This document shows positions 1 through 6,648 of a stretch of DNA of 16,366 nucleotides, piece by piece. The stretch is from a bacterium. Lineage in GTDB: Bacteria > UBP15 > UBA6099 > JAJRTR01. A model generated the notes under the pieces. It saw only the letters and a program-made list of their open reading frames with translations. It had not been told where the DNA came from and searched no databases. The stretch's first letter is position 1, and the number at the start of each line of letters is the position of its first letter. The stretch covers positions 1 through 16,366 of the forward strand of contig JAJRTR010000119.1 of NCBI GenBank assembly GCA_024278215.1, written 5' to 3'. Both the position numbers and the translations under genes were made by a program.

Positions 1-141
1 TGCTATTGTCCATAGCTGCGTTGTCGGCACAAAATCGTCCTCGACGTACTCTACAAGTACGCCTGCGAGGATTTTATACCTCCGCCTTGCTCCGAACAAT
101 TTCGCTCGACCTCGCTACGAACATAATTTTGCAATTGGCTC
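1..141 (-). repeat. Element family 1, copy A (truncated by window edge)
   Basis: This is the right-hand 141 bp of a 178-bp dispersed element that occurs four times in the window. Aligned to the complete copy at 5245-5422, exactly 37 bp are missing to the left of position 1. It ends in the terminal inverted repeat ...TTTTGCAATTGGCTC (127-141) and carries the central hairpin at 31-75. Strand is given so that the element reads GAGCC...hairpin...GGCTC with the TTCAGAGCAA-type segment before the hairpin. It lies upstream of, and divergent to, the gene at 252, unlike the other copies, which follow gene ends. No transposase is encoded. Confidence 0.9.
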
Positions 142-192
142 GTTCTGTTTGTCTTTAAGCACACTTTAAATCAGACACCTGCGGGATTTTTC

Positions 193-221
193 TTTACACT
201 CACACACCAGTCATTTAGAAT
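193..221 (+). promoter_or_regulatory. Sigma-70-type promoter for the 252 gene
   Basis: TTTACA (193-198) and TAGAAT (216-221) are separated by 17 bp, each matching the consensus at 5 of 6 positions. A start site near 228 would leave a leader of about 24 nt before ATG 252. It lies between repeat copy A and the gene, so the element is not part of the transcript. Confidence 0.55.
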
Positions 222-231
222 TGATAAAGTG

Positions 232-251
232 AAACGTTCGGGAAAACGTTT
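232..251 (+). promoter_or_regulatory. Inverted repeat touching the start codon
   Basis: AAACGTT (232-238) and AACGTTT (245-251) are perfect 7-bp arms around the 6-nt loop CGGGAA. The only Shine-Dalgarno-like bases for the gene (GGGA, 240-243) lie in the loop, and the right arm abuts ATG 252. It could be an operator just downstream of the promoter or an RNA hairpin that modulates initiation; the sequence cannot tell which. Confidence 0.4.
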
Positions 252-491
252 ATGGAATTAAGCATAAGTAATATAAAGCAGATACTCGGCTATTGCGCAC
301 AGGGCTTGCTTGTGCTGTTTGTGATTTTCTGGATATACCACATAATAGAATGTGTCAGGAGAAAAGATTTCAGCATATTCGACAAGCTTTTCTGGTTCGT
401 TGTTCTTCTCGTTCCCATCCTGGGCCTGATTCTGTACAGGGGCATTGGCAACGAATTTTACAAGGATAAAAAGAACGAAAAAGAGACATGA
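252..491 (+). CDS. Small PLDc_N-like membrane protein
   Basis: A 79-residue protein with two predicted membrane helices, at about residues 12-32 and 45-62, and a charged C-terminal tail (KDKKNEKET). The second helix ends FWFVVLLVPILGLILYRGIG, which resembles the PLDc_N (phospholipase D nuclease N-terminal) hairpin with its typical 'Pi.G.iLY' ending. That domain is common as a stand-alone small inner-membrane protein of unknown role, and no catalytic HKD motif is present. A good promoter (193-221) precedes it; the ribosome site is weak (GGGA, 8 nt upstream). The next gene starts 74 bp downstream on the same strand, so the two may be co-transcribed. The fold assignment is by motif only. Confidence 0.75.
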   Translation: MELSISNIKQILGYCAQGLLVLFVIFWIYHIIECVRRKDFSIFDKLFWFVVLLVPILGLILYRGIGNEFYKDKKNEKET

Positions 492-565
492 TATTATTAA
501 ATTTATTCAGCAGACGAAATGCTGCCCGAGCAGATCGCAGACGTATATGTAATCGGAGCCGATAA

Positions 566-2587
566 GTGACAAAAAAACTTAATATCCTGCCTGCGCTGCT
601 GTTCCTCGGCACGTTCCTGCTCGGGCTGATAAAAATGAGCGGCGGAGTCGGATGGGGCGTGTCTCCGGAACTCGCCGCCGGCATCGCCGTCCAGAAAAAA
701 GTGACGCTTCTCGGGCATCCGGTACTGGAAATGCTCGGCCGCTTTTCTTACGCTATTCCTTTTACTGAGAAAAACGCATGTGTGAATCTTTTATCCGTGT
801 TGCTGTTCAGTTTATTTATAGTTTTCATCTTCTATGCCGTCAAGGAATTATCCCATTCGACCGCCGGATCGTTTGCTGCGGTTGCCGCCATATATTTCAT
901 TCCCGGACTGCCGGAATATTTCGTTTCACTATCGCCGGGCGCATGGACTCTTTTTCTATACGCCCTGATTTTATTTCTTGGCGCGAAAGCACTTATTGAA
1001 TCGAGTGCCGCATCTATTTATTGTTTTCTTCTCGCAGCGGGGATAATGTTGCTGAACAGCGGTTTTACTGCCTTCTTCATCTTGTTTTTACTGACACTTA
1101 TCATCATAAACAATACCCGTAAATTCAAAGAAAAAGGATTCGTTTTTTCTGCTGTCGCATTTGCGGCATTATCGACAATACCCCTTACATATCTTGTTAC
1201 CATGGATGCTTTATATGTCAATTTCGAGTCAAGGCTGCCGCCCTGGCTGGGAGTTCTCGCGCCCGCGTCGAATATCGCATCGAGAATCATGAATCCGGGC
1301 GATGCCTCCGAAATGCTCCATAATTTCATAGCGCTCGCACATGTTGTTTCAGGCCCCTATTTTTTGTTTCTTATCGGGTGGCTCGCGGCGATTGTCTTTT
1401 TCAATAAACAGTTTAAAGGGAAATGGGCGTTGATGTGGGGGCTCCCGCTGCCGGCTCTCCTGTTCCTGCTCTTTTGCAATATCGACGCGAGAAGTTTCTA
1501 TCTTGCTGTTTTTAATATTTCATTATGTATTTCCGGCACATGTTGTGTTGCAGTTGCAGTACAGTCGACGGCAATGTCCATCGGTGCTAAGAAAACCGCC
1601 ATCGCTGCGGTCGGCATTATTTTTCTTGCGCCGGTTGTTTTCTTCAACTCACACAATGTCAAGCTGTCCGCAAGCGATTATTCCGAAGAATTTCTGCGCG
1701 AACTTGCACTCGGAATGAGGCGGGACGCTTTGATTTTGATTGATCCAGGGCCAGATCATTTATACGGTATTTCCTTCATGCAGATCGCAAATAAACAACG
1801 GCGCGACATTTCCGTCGTCTATCCGTACTACCTTATAAAGTCTTCCTATCGCAAGTACGTTCGCGCATCACAGGGCGCCGGCGTCGTCATACCTTCCGAA
1901 GACGACTATGAAAAGATATTAAAGCAATTGTCCGCAATTATTCCGGCGACAGGCGGCGGTTCGTCAAAACTGCTGAAACGCCGCGTTATCGAGGGTACTG
2001 TTGGCATGATTTATGAAACTATGTCTGTTCAGAACAGCATAAGACGCAGCGTCTACTTCAACAGGATCGACAGCCTTTTTTCATCACGCCTTTATCCATT
2101 CATGCAATTCGCACCTTCCAGCTACACTTTCAGATTGAATATCTACGGCAAAGACCCTATCGAATTCGCCGATCTCCTGGAGCTCGCAAAATCAAAACTT
2201 GCGGACGATCCTGTGGTGCGTAAAATCACTGCCGTTTACTTTCAGAATATAGGCGAACACTTCTATACGGATGAACGATATGAACCGGCTGTCTCCGTGC
2301 TCGAGGCCGCTGCCGGGCTTGACCCCGACAACATCTCCTCGCGTTTTTTCCTCGGCATTATCTACAAGCAATGGGGGCAATACGACAGGGCCGAATTCAA
2401 CCTGCAACAGGCTCTCGCGCTCCTCTTTAAAAAGAAACGCGACGGGCGCGAACAAAGTAACGATATATACATGATTGCCCGGATTTACAATGAACTGGGT
2501 ATGCGCGAAGAATCCGAAAAATATGAGAATATGGTGCAACCCGGCCAGGCACCAGGCAGTATACCCGGTGCCATACAAACGCGCTAG
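566..2587 (+). CDS. DUF2723/TMEM260-like multi-pass protein with TPRs
   Basis: A 673-residue protein with hydrophobic helices through about residues 5-360, a soluble segment, and TPR-like helices at about 550-660 (YEPAVSVLEAAAGLDPDN, WGQYDRAEFNLQQAL). Residues 30-90 follow the N-terminal pattern of DUF2723 proteins (GT-C fold, related to TMEM260 O-mannosyltransferases). Residues 375-432 (RRDALILIDPGPDHLYG..RRDISVVYPYYL) match the segment that follows the membrane domain in that family. The usual acidic 'D-S-G-E' and 'HPPGYP' motifs are degenerate here (GVSPEL, GHPVLEM), so catalysis is uncertain. The start is GTG 566, with GGAG at 555-558, 7 nt upstream. Likely role: transfer of a lipid-linked sugar to surface proteins, or a non-catalytic relative. 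It ends 33 bp before repeat copy B. Confidence 0.75.
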   Translation: MTKKLNILPALLFLGTFLLGLIKMSGGVGWGVSPELAAGIAVQKKVTLLGHPVLEMLGRFSYAIPFTEKNACVNLLSVLLFSLFIVFIFYAVKELSHSTAGSFAAVAAIYFIPGLPEYFVSLSPGAWTLFLYALILFLGAKALIESSAASIYCFLLAAGIMLLNSGFTAFFILFLLTLIIINNTRKFKEKGFVFSAVAFAALSTIPLTYLVTMDALYVNFESRLPPWLGVLAPASNIASRIMNPGDASEMLHNFIALAHVVSGPYFLFLIGWLAAIVFFNKQFKGKWALMWGLPLPALLFLLFCNIDARSFYLAVFNISLCISGTCCVAVAVQSTAMSIGAKKTAIAAVGIIFLAPVVFFNSHNVKLSASDYSEEFLRELALGMRRDALILIDPGPDHLYGISFMQIANKQRRDISVVYPYYLIKSSYRKYVRASQGAGVVIPSEDDYEKILKQLSAIIPATGGGSSKLLKRRVIEGTVGMIYETMSVQNSIRRSVYFNRIDSLFSSRLYPFMQFAPSSYTFRLNIYGKDPIEFADLLELAKSKLADDPVVRKITAVYFQNIGEHFYTDERYEPAVSVLEAAAGLDPDNISSRFFLGIIYKQWGQYDRAEFNLQQALALLFKKKRDGREQSNDIYMIARIYNELGMREESEKYENMVQPGQAPGSIPGAIQTR

Positions 2588-2620
2588 CCGCCCGCAGAGC
2601 GTTCACGGCAAAGAGCTAAC

Positions 2621-2798
2621 GAGCCAATCGCAAAATTATGTTCGTAGCGAGGTCGAGCGAAATTGTTCAGAGCAAGACGGAGGTGTAAAATCCTCGCAGG
2701 CATACTTGTAGAGTATGTTGAGGACGATTTTATGCCGACAACGCAGCTATGGACAATTGCAGCCGACCGCAGCAGAATCATGATTTTGCAATTGGCTC
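2621..2798 (+). repeat. Element family 1, copy B (complete, 178 bp)
   Basis: A complete element bounded by terminal inverted repeats: left GAGCCAATCGCAAAATTATG (2621-2640), right CATGATTTTGCAATTGGCTC (2779-2798). The two ends match at 18 of 20 positions. The 4-bp sequence TAAC flanks both sides (2617-2620 and 2799-2802), a possible target-site duplication. The central hairpin is at 2687-2731. It lies 33 bp after the stop codon of the preceding gene, in the sense direction. Confidence 0.92.
2687..2731 (+). other. Central hairpin of element copy B
   Basis: A 45-nt imperfect hairpin: AAAAT pairs with ATTTT, CCTCG with TGAGG, and CATACT with AGTATG, around loop TGTAG. Homologous hairpins are at 31-75 (copy A, inverted), 5312-5356 (copy C, inverted) and 16312-16356 (copy D). 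In the other copies the inner stem is CGTACT/AGTACG, so one G-C pair has become A-T on both arms here. Confidence 0.8.
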
Positions 2799-3088
2799 TA
2801 ACCAGCATATTTCACCAATGCGGGCCAAAACCCGGCAAAGCCGGAACCAAACATGCCGCATTTTCGTAGCCAAACAAATGCGGTTTGCGCACGGCACACA
2901 GAGTTTCATCGTCTACCTTGGAAACGCCTGTAACTGGAGTCTCCAGCTTTCACAGATTTCTTTTCAGCATTTCTTTACCATCCTGCGTAGCGTTTCAGTC
3001 GTAAGATACTATTGATAAACGCTATAATTATTCTACCCACACTAAATAGCGAAGAGGCAAAAACTTATGTGCAGGAAATGCCGTTTTT
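2799..3088. other. Gene-free spacer between convergent genes
   Basis: No credible gene. 2806-2830 is an inverted 25-nt near-copy of family-2 repeat sequence (9933-9957; one mismatch), so copy B appears to have inserted beside or into an old family-2 fragment. CCGCATTT (2856-2863) and AAATGCGG (2876-2883) form a perfect 8-bp inverted repeat with a 12-nt spacer. CCGGCAAAGCCGG (near 2832) could form a small hairpin. No clear U-tract terminator is seen for either flanking gene. Confidence 0.5.
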
Positions 3089-5107
3089 TTACAGTGAATA
3101 AGCTTCCTTTATCTTACTTGCAACTATGTCCGGAGTGAACCCGAATTTCTCCGCGAGCACCTTCCCCGGTGCGGATTCTCCGAAATGATCTATGCCGAGC
3201 ATCAGCCCATTGCGACCGGCATACTTGTACCAGCATTGCGGAGAACCGGCCTCGACAGCAACAATATTATCGCAATCTTTCGGAATTACACTGTGTCTGT
3301 AACGCTCGGTCTGCTGATCGAAAAGTTCATGGCACGGCATGGAAACAACCCGTATCATGTCGCCTGCGCCGCCGAGTTGCTTTTTGGCTTCGAGCGCCAG
3401 TCCCACTTCAGAACCCGCGGCGAGTATCACCACTTCGGGCGCTCTTCCCGTCTCGTGTGAGATCACATAGCCGCCTTTCATGAAGTCCGCGGGCTTCAGC
3501 GGTCTTTCCCTCTCGATAAGCGGTACACCCTGCCGTGTCAGTGAAAGCATAGTCGGCCCGTCCGTGCGCCGCAATGCGGCAGCCCACGAGTATGCCGTCT
3601 CGACTCCGTCCGCGGGTCTCATGACATTCAGCCCCGGTATGGCCCTAAGAGCGCTGAGATGCTCGACAGGCTGATGTGTGGGGCCGTCCTCGCCGACATA
3701 GAAGCTGTCGTGCGTGAAAACATAAATCACCTGCTGCTTCATCAGCGCGGCAAGCCTGATCGAGGCTCTCATGTAATCCGAGAAAATCAGGAACGTACCG
3801 CCGTAGGGGATGAAACCGCCATAGAGAGCCATGCCGTTCAACGCGGCTCCCATCGCGTGTTCGCGAATTCCGAAGTGAAAGTTGCGGCCTTTGAAATCGG
3901 ATGCGCAGACCGTTTTCTCGCCGTTTATAAAGGTCTTGTTTGAAGGCGCGAGGTCGGCCGAGCCGCCCGCCAGCCCCGGCGCCATCTTCGCCGCAGCCTG
4001 CAACACTATGCCGGAAAACGCCCTCGTCGCCTTGACTTCTCCGGGCACTGCATCCGCAAGCTTCTTTTCCAGGTTCCGGGGAAGCTCTTTGTCGATCATA
4101 CTTTTTCGCAGCCTGGCCAGTCCGGGATTCGCCTTTTCCCAGGCCTTCAGTGTTCGCTTCCATCGTTTATATTCTTTGTCGAGTTCACTGTTGCGTTCCT
4201 CGAATATTCTGTACACCTGCGCGGGTACGAAGAATTCTTTTTTGTATTTCCAGCCGATATTCTTCTTTGTCGCCGCGATTTCATCTTCGCCAAGTGGAGA
4301 ACCGTGGGCGGCGGAAGTGTCTTGCTTCCCCGGACTCCCGTTCGCTATATGTGTCGCCGCAATAATCAGTTTGGGTTTATCCGACCCGGCGACAGCCTCG
4401 TCGAGCGCCTGCGTAATCGCCGCATGATCGTGGCCGTCCGTCCATATCACATGCCATCCCATCGCCTTGAACTTGTCCCCGACATCCTCTGAAAAAGATA
4501 TATCAGTGCCACCGTCGATAGTGATTTTATTGTCGTCATAAATGTAAATGATATTATCCAGTCGCAGGTGGCCTGCCAGGGAGGCCGCCTCCGTCGATAT
4601 ACCCTCCATTAGATCGCCGTCGCTCACGATACCGAAAACCCTGTTGTTCACAATACTGTGTTTTTTATTATTAAATCTCGCAGCCGTCATCTTCGACGCT
4701 ATGGCCATACCGATACCGGTCGCAAAACCCTGTCCCAGCGGGCCGGTGGTCATCTCGACACCAGGCAGGCAGCCGTATTCCGGGTGGCCCGGCGTCTTGC
4801 TCCCCCACTGCCTGAATTCCTTCAGATCGTCGATACTCACATCATATCCCGAAAGATGTAGCAGCGAATACAGCAACATCGACCCGTGGCCCGGAGAAAG
4901 AATAAACCTGTCCCGATCAGGCCACTCCGGATGCGCCGGATTATGGCGCAAGTAGCGGCTCCACAGTATATACGCATAATCCGCAGCCCCCATCGGCATC
5001 CCGGGGTGCCCCGAGTTCGCCCTCTGCACTCCATCCATCGACAGCGTTTTGATCGTATTCACAGCAAGCATACCAGGACTATTCTTTATTGGTGTTTTCT
5101 TTTTCAT
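3089..5107 (-). CDS. tkt: Transketolase
   Basis: A 672-residue thiamine-diphosphate enzyme of the pentose phosphate/Calvin pathways, moving two-carbon ketol units between sugar phosphates in the cytosol. Length and domain order (N-terminal TPP-binding half, central Pyr half, C-terminal domain) are normal for bacterial Tkt. Visible active-site residues: H34 (ANSGHPGMPMG), H74 (SPGHGS), H108, GPLGQG at 122-127, D163 to N193 of the TPP/metal site, H268 (AAHGS), catalytic E416 (GIREHAMG), H466 (THDS) and H478 (GPTHQP). The first glycine of the usual 'GDG' is serine (SDG, 162-164). The ATG start has AAGGAAGGG about 5 nt upstream. It lies downstream of the methyltransferase on the same strand, 320 bp away, with repeat copy C between. 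Confidence 0.97.
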   Translation of the reverse strand: MKKKTPIKNSPGMLAVNTIKTLSMDGVQRANSGHPGMPMGAADYAYILWSRYLRHNPAHPEWPDRDRFILSPGHGSMLLYSLLHLSGYDVSIDDLKEFRQWGSKTPGHPEYGCLPGVEMTTGPLGQGFATGIGMAIASKMTAARFNNKKHSIVNNRVFGIVSDGDLMEGISTEAASLAGHLRLDNIIYIYDDNKITIDGGTDISFSEDVGDKFKAMGWHVIWTDGHDHAAITQALDEAVAGSDKPKLIIAATHIANGSPGKQDTSAAHGSPLGEDEIAATKKNIGWKYKKEFFVPAQVYRIFEERNSELDKEYKRWKRTLKAWEKANPGLARLRKSMIDKELPRNLEKKLADAVPGEVKATRAFSGIVLQAAAKMAPGLAGGSADLAPSNKTFINGEKTVCASDFKGRNFHFGIREHAMGAALNGMALYGGFIPYGGTFLIFSDYMRASIRLAALMKQQVIYVFTHDSFYVGEDGPTHQPVEHLSALRAIPGLNVMRPADGVETAYSWAAALRRTDGPTMLSLTRQGVPLIERERPLKPADFMKGGYVISHETGRAPEVVILAAGSEVGLALEAKKQLGGAGDMIRVVSMPCHELFDQQTERYRHSVIPKDCDNIVAVEAGSPQCWYKYAGRNGLMLGIDHFGESAPGKVLAEKFGFTPDIVASKIKEAYSL

Positions 5108-5244
5108 ATTACCCTTCCTTTATAAGATAGTAAGCAAAAGATACAGTTCACATCAAACAGTAAATATGCAACGTGTCGTTCAGAAAGTTCTCGATCCGCA
5201 GTCTGCGCCGCCGGAAAATACCAGACCGTGCAAATTCAACTGTA

Positions 5245-5422
5245 GAGCCAATTGAAAAATTCTGATTCTGCTGCGGTCGGCTGCTATTGCCCATAGCTGC
5301 GTTGTCGGCGCAAAATCGTCCTCGACGTACTCTGCAAGTACGCCTGCGAGGATTTTACACCTCCGCCTTGCTCTGAACAATTTCGCTCGACCTCGCTTCG
5401 AACATAATTTTGTAATTGGCCC
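5245..5422 (-). repeat. Element family 1, copy C (complete, 178 bp)
   Basis: A complete copy of the same length as copy B but on the opposite strand, bounded by GAGCCAATTG at 5245 and TTGTAATTGGCCC ending at 5422. The central hairpin is at 5312-5356, with a loop change (TGCAG instead of TGTAG in element orientation). It starts 5 bp after the methyltransferase stop codon (CTA, 5428-5430 on the + strand) in the sense direction, so a methyltransferase transcript would run straight into it. No target-site duplication is evident. Confidence 0.92.
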
Positions 5423-5427
5423 AGTCG

Positions 5428-6513
5428 CTAATCCTTGACACCGACAACAAGCCACGCCCGCGCAAGATTTCTCGTGACCGGGCTCATGCTGAAAACACTC
5501 TCCATCGCCCTCAACCGTGTTCTGATCGTCCTTTTAGACAACTTGCTCTCAGACACCGCCTTATTGAAAGGACCATCAGCGATATAATGGCAGCCGACGA
5601 TTCGTACCCTGCTGAGACCGGCCTCCGCAGCCATTTTTCTTAATTCCTCTTTCGAGAAATAACGAACATATAATTCTTCCTCGATTTGAACCCGATCGTC
5701 ACCAAGAAGTTTCAGCAGATCATACCCCTTCAAAGCCGGATCGGCAAGCGCCGCGCCGAGCTTGTTCTCCATAGAAAAAGCGACCCAGCCGCCCGGTTTC
5801 ACCCTATCGACAATGCCGCGCAAAGCAACTCCGGGACTGCGCAGATAACATAAAACCTCGAAAGCCACAGCAGCATCGTATGTCTTCCCGCAAAGAAAAT
5901 CCAACTTCCCCACATCAGCCCACGCAATATCGTAACTACCCGGACTCGCCTCCGCAAGATGCTTCCACGCAACCTTCAGCGCCGTCCACGAAGCATCTAC
6001 AACCAGCACATCGCAGCCCCTTCGCACAAGCGGCACAGCCGCACGTCCCACACCTCCGCCGACATCCAGCACACGGCTGCCCATCACCAGGCCACTCATC
6101 TCACGGCGCAGCAACCGCTCATATATCTCCCACTGATATTTCTTCCTGTTATGTACAGGAGACCCCGGATCAAGGAAATCGTTGAACTCGGGAAACTCCA
6201 GCCACTCCCTCTCATACGCGAAAGTATTCCACCACTGGTGATCGCGGCCACACAAAAGACGCGCCTCCTCGCCACCCCCGCGAAGCGTCTCCAGATCAGG
6301 CGACATCGGTTGCCACAAAACATCAATATGCCCATTGCCCGCCAGAGTGCCAAGCCCGTCGAGCACTTGCTTCCCGGAAATACCCGCTGCCTCGTACACA
6401 GCGCATACATCGTCAATAGAGTCTCCTTCAGAAATATGATCGAGAAGATCGCGCAATGGCCCATCATACGACACGGAATCAATCGGAACAAGTTCAACAT
6501 TTTTTAAAAACAC
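5428..6513 (-). CDS. Class I SAM-dependent methyltransferase
   Basis: A 361-residue protein. Residues 1-67 look like a small helical, possibly winged-helix-like region (LLDHISEGDSIDDVCAVYEA...LAGNGHIDVLW). The Rossmann methyltransferase core starts at about 145: SAM motif I VLDVGGGVGR (148-157), acidic motif II VVDAS (171-175), AWADVG with D200, FEVLCYL after strand 4 (218-224), and VKPGGWVAFSMENK (238-251). The insert ELYVRYFSKEELRKMAAEAGL (280-300) is typical of small-molecule and glycan methyltransferases. The substrate is not identifiable. The start is GTG 6513 with no good Shine-Dalgarno, so it is tentative; the next in-frame candidate, GTG at codon 14, is no better. Divergent to the glycosyltransferase at 6649. 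Confidence 0.85.
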   Translation of the reverse strand: MFLKNVELVPIDSVSYDGPLRDLLDHISEGDSIDDVCAVYEAAGISGKQVLDGLGTLAGNGHIDVLWQPMSPDLETLRGGGEEARLLCGRDHQWWNTFAYEREWLEFPEFNDFLDPGSPVHNRKKYQWEIYERLLRREMSGLVMGSRVLDVGGGVGRAAVPLVRRGCDVLVVDASWTALKVAWKHLAEASPGSYDIAWADVGKLDFLCGKTYDAAVAFEVLCYLRSPGVALRGIVDRVKPGGWVAFSMENKLGAALADPALKGYDLLKLLGDDRVQIEEELYVRYFSKEELRKMAAEAGLSRVRIVGCHYIADGPFNKAVSESKLSKRTIRTRLRAMESVFSMSPVTRNLARAWLVVGVKD

Positions 6514-6584
6514 GCAGGAAATCTAACACATATCGAGCACAAATCGCAAGCAAAGAGTCATTTTCACGGCAGTATGTAATAAAT

Positions 6585-6642
6585 GGAGGTGAGTATGGTT
6601 GAGGCCGGGCCGGCACCTTCCTTTACTTACATAACGAGATAA
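6585..6642 (+). CDS. 15-codon leader ORF with strong ribosome site
   Basis: GGAGGTGA (6585-6592) is the best Shine-Dalgarno of the region. It precedes ATG 6595-6597, which opens the peptide MVEAGPAPSFTYITR and stops at TAA 6640-6642. The stop is 6 nt before the glycosyltransferase ATG at 6649, whose own ribosome site is poor, so ribosomes finishing the leader could re-initiate on it. GCCGGGCCGGC (6604-6614) inside the ORF is an 11-nt palindrome. The feature interval includes the ribosome site. It may be a coupling or leader peptide, or a chance ORF; no conservation data were available. Confidence 0.35.
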
Positions 6643-6648
6643 TGTAAG

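Noticed and set aside
3023-3028. Perfect TATAAT box
   Set aside because: No acceptable -35 box 16-18 bp upstream, and no + strand gene follows before the transketolase on the opposite strand.
5180-5455. 91-codon minus-strand frame across element copy C
   Set aside because: It runs through the repeat and into the methyltransferase gene on the same strand in another frame; no ribosome site.
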